NCBI GenBank assembly: GCA_963743425.1
Contig: CAVUPU010000001.1
Span: forward strand, 186,001-250,000
Direction of reading: 5' to 3'
Source: JAJVID01 sp963743425
GTDB lineage: Bacteria > Acidobacteriota > Blastocatellia > RBC074
Length of the DNA: 64,000 bases
In this document: positions 24,893 to 35,555 of the stretch, in pieces
How positions within the stretch are numbered: the stretch's first letter is position 1
Layout: every line of letters starts with the position of its first letter
Notes under the pieces: generated by a model
Databases searched by the model: none
Told to the model about the DNA's origin: nothing
Seen by the model: only the letters and a program-made list of their open reading frames with translations
Made by a program: the position numbers and the translations under genes

Positions 24893-24920
24893 CTTAGTTA
24901 ACGCAGTAATTAGTCTGTCC
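24893..24920. repeat. 28-bp inverted repeat, right copy
   Basis: Reverse-complement partner of 20480-20507 with 26/28 identity. It lies about 90 bases after the DinB stop codon, at the edge of a palindrome-rich spacer. Confidence 0.75.
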
Positions 24921-24937
24921 GTAGCCTGAATTGGGGA

Positions 24938-25131
24938 CGGACACACGACTTGGAAAGTTAACCACGGAAAGCCAACCGCCAAGACGCCAAGATCGCCAAG
25001 AGGGTCTCAAAGCGGTGGCTTTTCATTCTCTCTTGCGACCATTTCACTCTCTTTTTCTTGGCGATCTTGGCGTCTTGGCGGTTGATTCGCATTAACCTTC
25101 CAAGTCGTGGCGGACAGACTAATATCTGTCC
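24938..25131. repeat. Long imperfect palindrome (MITE-like)
   Basis: Outer arms ACGACTTGGAAAGTTAA and TTAACCTTCCAAGTCGT and inner arms containing CCGCCAAGACGCCAAGATCG and its complement enclose a short centre. At 25112-25131 a further small hairpin GGACAGA...TCTGTCC follows. No coding capacity. This gap of 333 bases between the DinB and glycosyltransferase-like genes holds only repeats. Confidence 0.8.
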
Positions 25132-25139
25132 CGCTCCTT

Positions 25140-26636
25140 TCAATCTTTGTAAAGCAGGCTCATGTGTTGAACGCGCGGCCCGCCAAAGCTGTTCCACGGG
25201 AGTCTGAGGAACAGGCCTTCCAGCTTGAACGCTTGTGACTTCAACCGGACATATCCGGCGGATTCAAAGTCACCGGCGCGCAATCCGTACCATTTCGGCC
25301 CGGTATCTTCGTCCCAAAAGACCAGCGTCTGGCGGGGCGATCGGCGGATCAGCTCCAGGTTGTGTTCGCGGTCGGCGGTGAAGGGAGGTTGTTCCCATTG
25401 ATCGCGGTCGAAGACTATCCACATATAAACCTGGCTGCAGATCAGGCGCGCGACCGGCCGTTCGTTCGCGCGGAACCATTCGAACATCTCATCAACGGCT
25501 CGCGCGTCACGCGTGAACTTCCATCCGTTGACGTAAAAAACGCAGACCAGAAACGAAGCCGCGAGCGCGATTGCGGCGAGAGAGTTTCGCGCGGCGCCGA
25601 AAAGCTTCACCCGCCGCTCCGCCAGTTCATTCCACCCCGCGAGTGTGATCAGCGCAACCGCCGGCGATACGGGAACTAAGTATCGGGCATAGCCGGGGGA
25701 ATTGAACCAGCCGCGCCAGGACATCAACGAATGCGCGACGAACAGAACCAGAAAAGCCGAGACGCCGCACAAGAATTCGCGGCGTTTCAACAGCCTCCAC
25801 AGTCCGGCTATGAAAGGCGCGATCAGCAACGGGCCGACGATCAAAGGCGCCAACGCGACATACCACCAAATAGGCACTGTGCCATTCGCCTTTCCATCGG
25901 GCCGCCAATCGGGCGGCCAGTCGTGAACGATCCAGAGCGGATCGCCCGTGATCAGATAAGCCGCCAGCCACCACAGGATCATTCCGCTCGCAAGCAATAG
26001 AGTTTGTAGTACCGCCTTCAGGCGGAAGCGTCCCGTAGACCAAACGCTTCCGCCTGAAGGCGGTACTACAAACTCTCCGCCTGAAGTCGGCGCTCCAAAC
26101 AATACCCACAATCCCCACAACACGCCGATGAAAAATCCTTCCGGGCGAACGAGTATCAGCAACGACGCGACGATCATCCCGGCCTTGATTCGCCCCGATA
26201 GATGCAGCCTGAGCGCGATGACGAAGACCAGAGCGAAGAGCGTCTCGGTAAAGACGGTCGAGCTCAGCAGAAAAAACGACGGCTGCAGGAAGAGCAGCGG
26301 AATCGCCATCTCCGCGCGGTCGAACTTGATTTGCCGCGCGAGCCGGAAGGTTTGCCACGCTGTCGCCAGGCTGATGATGACCGTGAAAAATTTCGCCGCC
26401 GCGTAGCCGAATTGCGCGAACGGAAAGTAGAGCAGTGTGAAAAGCGGGCGCGCCCAGACGCCGATGAAATATTGCGGATGACGATGCGCCCGGCGCGCGA
26501 ACAAGAAGTGAAAGCCGGAATCCTGCTGGTCGGCGTCGCGGTAGAGCAGAACCAGCGCGGCGCCGACAGCGGCGAAAACAGCCAGCCAGATCAACGCGCG
26601 GCGCAGGCTCAGATCATCTCGGAAATATCGAATCAT
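25140..26636 (-). CDS. Polytopic membrane protein, glycosyltransferase-like (498 aa)
   Basis: About ten hydrophobic segments alternate with short loops through residue 390, followed by a soluble C-terminal domain of about 110 residues. An acidic D-x-D-like DADQQDS lies in the first outer loop, as in GT-C fold transferases that use polyprenyl-phosphate sugars. PQYFIGVWARPLFTLLY and LLILVRPEGFF resemble the mannosyltransferase-type core. The sugar and acceptor are unknown. Residues about 183-213 (FVVPPSGGSV to RLKAVLQT) are encoded by an inserted palindromic element and interrupt a loop between membrane helices, so the true protein family should lack them. Confidence 0.7.
   Translation of the reverse strand: MIRYFRDDLSLRRALIWLAVFAAVGAALVLLYRDADQQDSGFHFLFARRAHRHPQYFIGVWARPLFTLLYFPFAQFGYAAAKFFTVIISLATAWQTFRLARQIKFDRAEMAIPLLFLQPSFFLLSSTVFTETLFALVFVIALRLHLSGRIKAGMIVASLLILVRPEGFFIGVLWGLWVLFGAPTSGGEFVVPPSGGSVWSTGRFRLKAVLQTLLLASGMILWWLAAYLITGDPLWIVHDWPPDWRPDGKANGTVPIWWYVALAPLIVGPLLIAPFIAGLWRLLKRREFLCGVSAFLVLFVAHSLMSWRGWFNSPGYARYLVPVSPAVALITLAGWNELAERRVKLFGAARNSLAAIALAASFLVCVFYVNGWKFTRDARAVDEMFEWFRANERPVARLICSQVYMWIVFDRDQWEQPPFTADREHNLELIRRSPRQTLVFWDEDTGPKWYGLRAGDFESAGYVRLKSQAFKLEGLFLRLPWNSFGGPRVQHMSLLYKD
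26000..26100. repeat. Palindromic element inserted in frame
   Basis: Perfect 32-bp arms (26000-26031 and 26044-26075) enclose 12 bases; the core is ACCGCCTTCAGGCGGAAGCG. A degenerate third half-unit follows at about 26078-26100. Read on the minus strand it encodes FVVPPSGGSV...RLKAVLQT without disturbing the host frame. A related element lies in the TIR gene at 41077-41151. Confidence 0.9.
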
Positions 26637-26659
26637 CTCAGGGCTGAGCAGTTACAAAA

Positions 26660-26707
26660 CAAAGGGCAAAAATCAGAAGCCGTCCGACTTTTGATTTTTG
26701 CCCTTTG
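26660..26707 (-). terminator. Hairpin between ccsA and the membrane protein gene
   Basis: Perfect 16-bp arms CAAAGGGCAAAAATCA (26660-26675) and its complement (26692-26707). On the minus strand the stem is followed by TTTTG, so it may end the ResB-CcsA transcript. It could equally be one of the dispersed intergenic palindromes. Confidence 0.55.
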
Positions 26708-26731
26708 CCGGTTTGAGTTTTGATTTCATTC

Positions 26732-28381
<1,650 letters not shown>

Positions 28382-28432
28382 AAACTAACCTCCGGCAAAG
28401 AAGAGAAACTAGAACAACTGGTTTGACCGGCC

Positions 28433-29491
28433 TCAGCCGGCCGTTTGCGGTTGGCGAATCAGCGCCGCAACCTTCTTCGCCCGATCTTCAAAACCGAGCC
28501 GGTTGCCGTTCGCGTCGCCACCCAGATAAACATTGCCGTCTTCAACGACTATCCACAGCCGCTGGCGTGAAAAGAAGGAGGCCCCGATCAACATCAGACA
28601 GAGGATCGTGAAACCGGCGAAGACGACCGCCGCTCCCTTGTCGAATTGAACCGAAACGACAGTCCACGTCGGCGCCTTCTCAAAACCGGTCAGGACGAAC
28701 TGATGTGCGCCGTTGTCCATTTTTTGATCGCGACCGACGGAAAAGTTCGGATGGAATCCGCTGTAACGCAGCAGCGTGCCATCAGCAAGTTTAGCCTCGC
28801 CTTCACGTTTAATCGTGATCTCCTGCGACTCGCCCCCGCTCGCCGGCTTCACGCGCAGTTGGATCACGCGCGCGGTGGCCGGCATATTGTAGCCGGCCTG
28901 GAAGAAGCGATAGCCCCGATAATCGAACGGGGTGTTCATTTGGATCACCGCGTCGGTCTTCTGCTTCGTCTCGTGATCCGTAATTCGCACCGTCGTTATC
29001 CAGTCCACCGTGTTGCCCAATTCAAGCGAGCCATCCTTATTCATCAGCTTCTGCTGAAAATCCAGACATTCGACGGTGAATGGAAGCGTCAGTTCAGGCG
29101 CCCCTACGGCGCGCTCGGTCGTCGCGTTGTCAAAGTTGAACCCGTTCTTGACCAGGCGGTCGGACGATTGATTCGGCTTGATCCGCATATGCCCGGTGTA
29201 GCCGCGGCTGGTCATGAAGTAGCCGGTGAAGATGATCAACAGCCCGATCAGTACGGCGTAGGCGCCGGGCAGGTTCCAGACGCCGCGCTCGGCGTAGATC
29301 GTGGTTTGATCGCCCGCCTCGGTCACGCGGGCTTTGAAGCGCATCTTGCGCGCCGCGGCGGTCGCGCGCTCGGCCAATTGCCGGCGGCCAAGCAGCGGAA
29401 TCTCGACCTACTCCTTGAACTTCTGCTCCATCGCGAAGGTCGGCGAAGCCGCCAGCTTTTTGCGTGAGATGAAGCCCCACGCTTCACTCAT
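28433..29491 (-). pseudogene. Decayed duplicate of resB
   Basis: The reading frame starting at 29491 (MSEAWGFISRKKLAASPTF) matches the second half of the intact ResB encoded upstream. It has an in-frame TAG at codon 28 (29408-29410). It lacks the three N-terminal membrane segments and has lost about 50 residues in the middle (GRDQ joins directly to KMDNG). The leader and 3' flank are duplicated too: the segment around CGGCCTCAGCCGGCCG recurs after both copies. It is therefore a tandem duplication that has degenerated. A product re-initiating at TTG 29377 is conceivable but would lack the N-terminal membrane domain. Confidence 0.85.
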
Positions 29492-29540
29492 AGCTAACCT
29501 CCGGAAAGAAGGAGAACTGGAACAACCGGTTTGACCGGCC

Positions 29541-31184
29541 TCAGCCGGCCGATTGAGGCTCGCGAATCAGCGACGCGATCTTCTTCGCCCGGTCTTCAAA
29601 GCCGAGCCGGTTGCGGTTCGCGTCGCCACCAAGATAAACGGCGCCGTCTTCAACGACTATCCACAGCCGCTGATGCGAGAAGAAGAAGACCGCGATCAAC
29701 ATCAGACAGAGGATCGTGAAACCTGCATAAACGACCTCCGCTCCCGGATCGAATTGAACCGAAAGCACGGTCATCGTCGGCGCCCTCTCGAACTCGGTCA
29801 GGACGAACTGGTATGCGCCGTTGTCCATAAACTTCTTCATGAAAGGCGCGTTGGCGACCCTTTTCGCAAAACTCTCGTTGAAGGCCCAGATTTCGCCCTG
29901 TTTGCCATCCGGCATAACATAGGACAGCTTCGCCGCCGGGTTTTCGTAGTCCATCGAAGACATCAGCTCCCGCGACATTACCACCTGTTGATCGCGACCG
30001 ACGTCGAAGTTCGCATGGAATCCGTCGTAATGGAGCCGCGTTCCGTCGGCCAGCTTCGCCTCGCCGTCGCGCGGGATCGTGATCTCCTGCGACTGGTCCC
30101 CACCCACCGGCGTGACGCGCAGTTTGATGACGCGCGCGGTGGCCGGCATATTATAGCTGGCCTGGAAGAAGCGATAGCCGCGGTAATCGAACGGGGTGTT
30201 CATGTGGATCACCGCATCGGTGGTCTGCTTCATCTCGTCATCCACAATACGCACCGTCGTTATCCAGTCCAGCGTGTTGCCCGTATCAAGCGAGCCGTTC
30301 TTGTTGATCAGCTTCTGCTGAAAGTCCAGGCATTCGACCTTGAATGGAATCTGGAGTTCGCGCACGTTGATGGCGTGCTCCGTCGTCGCGTTGTCGATAT
30401 TGAACTCGTTTTTGAGAACCCGGTCGGACGATTGATTCGGCCTGATCGGCATACTCCCGGTGTGGCCTCGAGTGGTCAAGAAGTAACCGATGAAGATCGT
30501 CAACAGCCCGATGTGGACGGCGTAAGCGCCGAGCCGGTTCCAGACGCCGCGCTCGGCGAAGATCGTGGTCCGATCATTCGCCTCGGTCACGCGGGCTTTG
30601 AAGCGCATCTTGCGCGCTGCGGCAATTGCGCGCTCGACCAGCCGCTGGCGGTCGAGATGCGGAAGCTCGACTTTCTCCTTGAACTTCTGCGCCATCGCGA
30701 AGGTCGGCGAAGCCGTCAGCTTTTTACGCGAGATGAAGCTCCACGCCGCCGGGAAATGGTCAATCGAAGCGAGAATGATGTTGAGGCTCAGCAGCAGCAG
30801 CAGCACATGGAAATACGTGGCATGGTAGATGTCGAAGAACCCCAAATGCCCGTAGACGATCTTCTCCGCCGGGGTCAGCTCGGCGTAATAGGCCGGAAAC
30901 GAATCGAGCTCCTGCTGCTGGATCAGCATTCCGATCATGCACGCGATGATCAACAGGCTGAGCTGCACGATGCCGAACGGGACGGAACTGATCAGATTGA
31001 GGAAGCCGTCGATCACTGTGTTCAGCCCCGAAGGCTTCTGTCCGCTTTTGGATTTGGCCTTTTCGACCTCCGCCGGCGCTATGGCGGCGTCTTGGACGGC
31101 GGCTTCGGCGCCGCCCGCCATCGCGGCGACCTCGACAGGCTTCGATGGGCGCTTCAGTTTGGTGGATGATTGCGCGGATGCCAT
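29541..31184 (-). CDS. resB: Cytochrome c biogenesis protein ResB (547 aa)
   Basis: Membrane helices at about residues 65-90 and 120-140 (YHATYFHVLLLLLSLNIILA), a third near 215, a large outer domain and a final C-terminal helix (VVYAGFTILCLMLIAVFFFS) give the ResB/Ccs1 topology. Conserved stretches include ERGVWNRLGAYAVHIGLL, with the haem-site histidine, and MNTPFDYRGYRFFQASY. It partners CcsA for covalent haem attachment to c-type cytochromes. The N-terminal 55 residues are a low-complexity cytoplasmic extension. The antisense 538-codon frame across the gene is a shadow. Confidence 0.93.
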   Translation of the reverse strand: MASAQSSTKLKRPSKPVEVAAMAGGAEAAVQDAAIAPAEVEKAKSKSGQKPSGLNTVIDGFLNLISSVPFGIVQLSLLIIACMIGMLIQQQELDSFPAYYAELTPAEKIVYGHLGFFDIYHATYFHVLLLLLSLNIILASIDHFPAAWSFISRKKLTASPTFAMAQKFKEKVELPHLDRQRLVERAIAAARKMRFKARVTEANDRTTIFAERGVWNRLGAYAVHIGLLTIFIGYFLTTRGHTGSMPIRPNQSSDRVLKNEFNIDNATTEHAINVRELQIPFKVECLDFQQKLINKNGSLDTGNTLDWITTVRIVDDEMKQTTDAVIHMNTPFDYRGYRFFQASYNMPATARVIKLRVTPVGGDQSQEITIPRDGEAKLADGTRLHYDGFHANFDVGRDQQVVMSRELMSSMDYENPAAKLSYVMPDGKQGEIWAFNESFAKRVANAPFMKKFMDNGAYQFVLTEFERAPTMTVLSVQFDPGAEVVYAGFTILCLMLIAVFFFSHQRLWIVVEDGAVYLGGDANRNRLGFEDRAKKIASLIREPQSAG

Positions 31185-31377
31185 GACTTAAACTTAAAGC
31201 AAATCTACCGATGGAATTTTGTTGTCGGATTGATACTCCGTGAGCAATGCGGCCACAGTTTAGCAGTTGGGTTTGCCGCGCGCAACCGCAGTGAACAACG
31301 CGCGAAAAACGGCATCATGACAGCCCTCAATGAGTCAGATACAATCCGCTTTTCCCTACGCCTCCTTACAAATGGCC

Positions 31378-31440
31378 GAGGATCGAGGATCGAAGGTCGG
31401 GAATCGCCTTACGCGCAATGGCGCGATCCTCGATCCTCTT
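31378..31440. repeat. Dispersed GATCGAGG palindrome
   Basis: Perfect 15-bp arms GAGGATCGAGGATCG (31378-31392) and CGATCCTCGATCCTC (31426-31440) in the 296-bp spacer before the rhomboid gene. The same unit forms a repeat at 54118-54208. It may fold in RNA or act as a transcription barrier between the divergent genes. Confidence 0.8.
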
Positions 31441-31480
31441 CGCGCCCATCGTTTCTTCGTGGTTGATTTTCGGAGGGTGA

Positions 31481-32731
31481 GTGTACAAAGAAAACGATGA
31501 TGCGGACGGGGAGCGCCCGTTTCGTTCGTGCGAGCGGTGCGGGCGGTCCACTCCAATCAATCTGCCGCAATGCGTCAATTGCGGCGCGATCTCCATCCAA
31601 TCGGTGGTCGCCGAAGAGCAGGAGCGCGTGGAGAGGCGGTACGCGCGCGCCCTCTTTTCGCGGGCGACGCCGGTCACATACGCGCTGCTGGCCGTCAACA
31701 TCGGAGTGTATGTGTTGATGGCGGTTGTCTCCCGCGGGTCGGATGACCCCGCGACGCTGATCGCCTTCGGCGCCAAGACGAACGGGCTTTTGCGAAGCGG
31801 CGAATGGTTCAGACTGATCACTCCGATCTTTATTCACGCCGGGCCGCTGCATCTGCTGCTGAACTCATACGCTCTGTGGGTAGTCGGGACGCAGGTTGAA
31901 AAGCTTTATGGCTCCGCGCGGTTTCTGTTGATCTATCTACTCGCGGGCGTCGGCGGTGTGGCCGGCAGTTATTTCGGCCAGGCATTTCTGCATAAACCTT
32001 TAGACGCGCCGTCGGTCGGCGCTTCCGGCGCGATATTCGGCTTGTTCGGAGTCCTGGCCGTCTTCGGGTTCAGGTATCGTCGCGAGATGCCGCCCGCAAT
32101 CCGGCGCGCGATGACCTCCGGCGTCCTGCCGGTGATCGTGGTCAACCTCTTCATAGGGGCTTCGATCCCGTTCATTGACAACTCGGCGCACATCGGAGGT
32201 CTGCTCACTGGCGCCGCGCTGACTCTGATCATTCCATACATCGCGCCCGGTAGAGAGGGAGTTTCAAAGAATGGGCTGTTGATAATCGCTATTTGTCTGG
32301 TCGTCATCGTCTATTGCTTCGCGCAGGCCTATCGAACAAGCGGAAGGCATCTGGCCTGGCGCGTCGCCGCTGTTGAGAGCTATCTCGATGGGATCAATTC
32401 CGCGCAGGAGGCGCTCGATAAATCTTTCAGGCCGGGTTTCGAGAGCGCGGCGCCACAGGGTAGAGAAGCGGCGGTTGATTCGTTGTCAGGCGCGATTGAA
32501 AAATTGCAGAAGGCCAGCTCGCCAGATCAGCAGTCCGATCAGATTCGCCTGGAGCTATTGCGCATAGCTCGCAAACAGCGGGCGTTAATGACAGGTGGCG
32601 GGAAGATGGATGAAACGCAGGCCAATTTTGGTGATTACAAAAGGGCCCATAGCCGCCTCGAAGAATGGGTGAAGACCGAAGGCTCGAAGCATGGGCTAAC
32701 CCTGGGGAAAGGCGACAATCAATCGAAGTAA
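31481..32731 (+). CDS. Rhomboid intramembrane serine protease with zinc ribbon (416 aa)
   Basis: The N-terminus has a zinc-ribbon pattern C17-x2-C20 and C31-x2-C34. Six or seven membrane helices follow. The first loop carries EWFRLITPIFIHAGPLHLLLN, the catalytic serine is in GASGAIFGLFG and the partner histidine is in SAHIGGLLTG, a complete rhomboid dyad. It cleaves membrane-embedded helices of other proteins; substrates are unknown. A soluble C-terminal part of about 140 residues is helical. The GTG start is chosen because GGAGGG precedes it and the zinc ribbon would otherwise be cut. Confidence 0.92.
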   Translation: MYKENDDADGERPFRSCERCGRSTPINLPQCVNCGAISIQSVVAEEQERVERRYARALFSRATPVTYALLAVNIGVYVLMAVVSRGSDDPATLIAFGAKTNGLLRSGEWFRLITPIFIHAGPLHLLLNSYALWVVGTQVEKLYGSARFLLIYLLAGVGGVAGSYFGQAFLHKPLDAPSVGASGAIFGLFGVLAVFGFRYRREMPPAIRRAMTSGVLPVIVVNLFIGASIPFIDNSAHIGGLLTGAALTLIIPYIAPGREGVSKNGLLIIAICLVVIVYCFAQAYRTSGRHLAWRVAAVESYLDGINSAQEALDKSFRPGFESAAPQGREAAVDSLSGAIEKLQKASSPDQQSDQIRLELLRIARKQRALMTGGGKMDETQANFGDYKRAHSRLEEWVKTEGSKHGLTLGKGDNQSK

Positions 32732-32766
32732 CATTTATTATCGAAGGCGATTTTTTGGAGGAATTG

Positions 32767-33663
32767 ATGGCGATAAAAAAAATCGGCGTTCTGGGAGCGG
32801 GGCTGATGGGGGCCGGCATCGCGCAGGTCGCGACCGCGAGCGGCTATGAGGTCACGATCGTTGAGACCAGCGATGAGCTGATCAGAAAAGGTTTGAGCGG
32901 GATAGAGAAGTCGCTCACCAAGTTCGTCGAAAAGGGCGCGATCAGCGCCGGGCAGAAAGACGACGCTATGGCGCGTTTGCGCGGGACCACGGAGCTTGAA
33001 GAGGTCGCCGGCGCGGACATCGTCATCGAAGCGATCATCGAGAACTTGCAGGCCAAGCGCGATACTTACGCCAGGCTGGACGCGCTGTGCAAGCCTGGAA
33101 CCATCTTTGCGTCGAACACCTCGTCGCTTTCGATCACCGAGATGATGACTGCGACCTGCGCCGAACGCCGGAAGCGTTTCATAGGCATGCACTTCTTCAA
33201 TCCGGTTCCGCTGATGAAGCTCGTCGAGGTGATCCGCACGATCCTGACCGATGACGACGTTTATGCCGAAGCCGTCGCCCTGGCCGAATCGATGGGCAAG
33301 ACCGTGGTCAGGGCCGGCGACAAGACCGGTTTCATCGTCAACCGCCTGCTGGTTCCCTTCATGCTCGACGCCATTCGCGCGCTCGAAGAGGGCCTGGCCT
33401 CGATCGAAGACATAGACAACGCGATGAAGCTCGGCTGCAACCACCCGATGGGGCCGCTGGCGCTGACCGATTTCGTGGGGCTGGACACGACCTATTACAT
33501 CGCGAACGTCATGTTCGACGAGTTCAAAGAGAGACGCTTCGCGCCCCCGCCGCTCTTAAAGCGCATGGTTCAGGCCGGATTGTTCGGACGCAAATCGGGG
33601 CGAGGGTTCTACGATTACGCCGATCCGAAGAACCCGAAGCCGGCGCCTTTGAAAATCGCTTGA
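32767..33663 (+). CDS. hbd: 3-hydroxybutyryl-CoA dehydrogenase family (298 aa)
   Basis: The start MAIKKIGVLGAG at 32767 follows TTGGAGGA. The NAD-binding motif is GAGLMGAGIAQ near residue 10. ASNTSSLSITEM and GMHFFNPVPLMKLVEVI contain the catalytic serine, histidine and asparagine region. FIVNRLLVPFMLDAI and CNHPMGPLALTDFVGLDT complete the C-terminal 3HCDH domain. Length and motifs fit the stand-alone enzyme oxidising (S)-3-hydroxyacyl-CoA in fatty acid or butyrate metabolism. No partner beta-oxidation gene is visible nearby. Confidence 0.93.
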   Translation: MAIKKIGVLGAGLMGAGIAQVATASGYEVTIVETSDELIRKGLSGIEKSLTKFVEKGAISAGQKDDAMARLRGTTELEEVAGADIVIEAIIENLQAKRDTYARLDALCKPGTIFASNTSSLSITEMMTATCAERRKRFIGMHFFNPVPLMKLVEVIRTILTDDDVYAEAVALAESMGKTVVRAGDKTGFIVNRLLVPFMLDAIRALEEGLASIEDIDNAMKLGCNHPMGPLALTDFVGLDTTYYIANVMFDEFKERRFAPPPLLKRMVQAGLFGRKSGRGFYDYADPKNPKPAPLKIA

Positions 33664-34101
33664 ACGCTGACCCAAAAAAAATAAATCCAAACAAGCAAGA
33701 TTTGAGAAGTAGCATCCGGATTTACACGGCGCCGTGGATTGTCACTGATAACCCGCGTTGATCCGCCGCATCCGTGTAAACCTGCGGTTCCTCCTGTCTC
33801 AATGTCGCCTGTTCTGATTTAAGCGACTGTATGGCGGACAACCTATCACTATCTTGACCGCATCAAGTCGGCTCAATATACTCTCCGCGAGTGATTTGAA
33901 ATTAGTCCCCCAGAGCCAAACTCTCAAGGCTCATTGCTCATTTGAAAATCCCTCAAGGACGGTTATCCGATGGCAAGCGGACGAATGTGAAGTCATATTG
34001 ACTATTTTGAGTCGTAGGCGTCATCGTTCGAACGTCCATTCCGTCCCACAGATTCTCATCGACCTAGTCATAAAGAACTATTAAGTAAAGTTGTAAAAAA
34101 T
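33664..34101. other. Gene-free 438-bp spacer
   Basis: An inverted pair around GGATTTACACGG (33718-33729) and CCGTGTAAACC (33772-33782) resembles a dispersed intergenic repeat. A short frame at 33854-34084 has no ribosome binding site and no protein-like composition. The nusB promoter is presumably in the AT-richer final 100 bases. Confidence 0.45.
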
Positions 34102-34560
34102 ATGGGCGCTCGGCGTAGGGCGCGCGAATGCGCGCTGCAAATGCTGTTTTCATACGACGTGACTCATTCTTCTGTCGAGGAACTTATCGAAACTTACTGG
34201 GGGGAGATGGCGGAGGCTGCTGAAGATGTGCGCGCCTTCGCCAATGAGCTGGTGACCGGTACGATCTCACATCTCAATGAGATCGATGAGTTGATCCGTC
34301 TTCGCACCGAACACTGGCGAATTACGCGAATGGCCATAGTCGACCGGAATCTGCTGCGTCTGGCTATCTTCGAATTCCTCTATCAGCCGAGCACGCCGAT
34401 GACGGTCGCGATCAACGAAGCTTTGGAGATCGCCCGGCGATTCTCGACCCACGAAGCGACACAATTCATCAACGGCATCCTCGACGCCATCAAACGCGAC
34501 CTGGAGTCGCAGGCTATTCCTGAAATGCCCGCCGCGACGATGGCTCAACACCACAACTGA
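34102..34560 (+). CDS. nusB: Transcription antitermination factor NusB (152 aa)
   Basis: All-helical NusB features are clear: RRRARECALQMLFSYDV at the start, RTEHWRITRMAIVDRNLLRLAIFE in the middle and VAINEALEIARRFSTHEATQFINGILD at the end. The protein pairs with NusE (S10) on boxA RNA to keep RNA polymerase moving through rRNA operons. The usual partner genes for riboflavin synthesis are not adjacent. It is convergent with the next gene, with four bases between the stop codons. Confidence 0.96.
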   Translation: MGARRRARECALQMLFSYDVTHSSVEELIETYWGEMAEAAEDVRAFANELVTGTISHLNEIDELIRLRTEHWRITRMAIVDRNLLRLAIFEFLYQPSTPMTVAINEALEIARRFSTHEATQFINGILDAIKRDLESQAIPEMPAATMAQHHN

Positions 34561-34564
34561 CGGA

Positions 34565-35401
34565 TCAGTCCATCAACAATCGCACGCCGAGCGACTCGGC
34601 CAGTCTGACCGCTCTGGTGAATCTCACGAATTGGGAGTAGGTGGATCCCTGGTTATGCAGGCGCGATCGTTCGCGGGCTGTCAGGCCGCCGATCAACAGC
34701 GCCTCCAGAAACTCCGCATAGTCTGACAGGGCCATTACCGGCAGTTCGCGCTGATAGCCTGAAACTCCGTCGTCGGAGGCGGCGAACCCTGCGAGCAGGT
34801 CGAAAAGGTTGTCGGTAGTCAGTTTTGCGGTCCTGCGCGCCAGAGAGATGGGCGTTCGCATCTCGAAAAACCTCAATCCTTCGGGCGTCGTCACGCGTCT
34901 CAACTCCTTCGTCCCCTCGCCGTCGAAAGGTGATTCGGGATCGACCAGAATAAGAAACAGGTTGGGCCACTGCTGCTGGGGCAGGGTATCGCCGAGCAGT
35001 TGAGCGCGATCGGCCAGAAAACGCTCGAAGCGCGCCTCGATAGGGTAGCGGATGCGGCCCAGACATCCGATGGTCTCGCCGCGCGCCGCTCCTTGAGGCG
35101 GATTCAAACCCTCGTCCTCGCAGCCTAGATCATCTTCGTCGGATTCATAATCGAAATTCTGTTCGACGTTCGCGGGACAGCGGGTGCGGCAGTATTCGGC
35201 CACCTGCTCCGAAATTTCCAACTCCTCCGAGAGTTCGGTCGTGAATCTGATACTCTCTTCCGAGGGCGGGCGATCGTTTTTCAGCGTCATATTGACGATC
35301 TGCGAAACCAGCGACCCGGCGCGTCCAAGAGCGCGCAGCCTCTGTTCGCCGTATAGACGCCGCATCTCGCACGGATATTCGATTGCATATTCGAGAGACA
35401 T
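34565..35401 (-). CDS. Hypothetical protein with cysteine-rich middle (278 aa)
   Basis: A soluble protein of no recognised family. Residues about 65-100 contain CRTRCP, then a strongly acidic stretch (YESDEDDLGCEDEG) and a further cysteine in TIGCLGRIRYPIEA; four cysteines could bind a metal. The C-terminal half is helical and rich in Arg and Leu. No signal peptide. It is convergent with nusB and divergent from the VWA gene, with about 150 bases between the starts. Confidence 0.75.
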   Translation of the reverse strand: MSLEYAIEYPCEMRRLYGEQRLRALGRAGSLVSQIVNMTLKNDRPPSEESIRFTTELSEELEISEQVAEYCRTRCPANVEQNFDYESDEDDLGCEDEGLNPPQGAARGETIGCLGRIRYPIEARFERFLADRAQLLGDTLPQQQWPNLFLILVDPESPFDGEGTKELRRVTTPEGLRFFEMRTPISLARRTAKLTTDNLFDLLAGFAASDDGVSGYQRELPVMALSDYAEFLEALLIGGLTARERSRLHNQGSTYSQFVRFTRAVRLAESLGVRLLMD

Positions 35402-35555
35402 AAAATCAAAAAAATCAGGGGAGTAGGCGAGAGTGGGCTATTCTAACATCAATCAGGACGCTCTGGCCGAGCCTTCCGACTCGAATTCTTCTGCGCTTTT
35501 GATTCCGGTCGGGCCGTCAAGTAAAATCTGGGACAGAACGAGGAGTCATGCATTT

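Noticed and set aside
29408..29410. In-frame TAG in the resB duplicate read as recoding
   Set aside because: The copy also lacks its N-terminus and an internal segment, so ordinary decay explains the stop codon.
29553..31169. 538-codon open frame opposite resB
   Set aside because: Arg/His-rich antisense shadow of a well supported ResB gene.
33854..34084. 76-codon frame before nusB
   Set aside because: No ribosome binding site, unusual composition and no family resemblance; treated as spacer.
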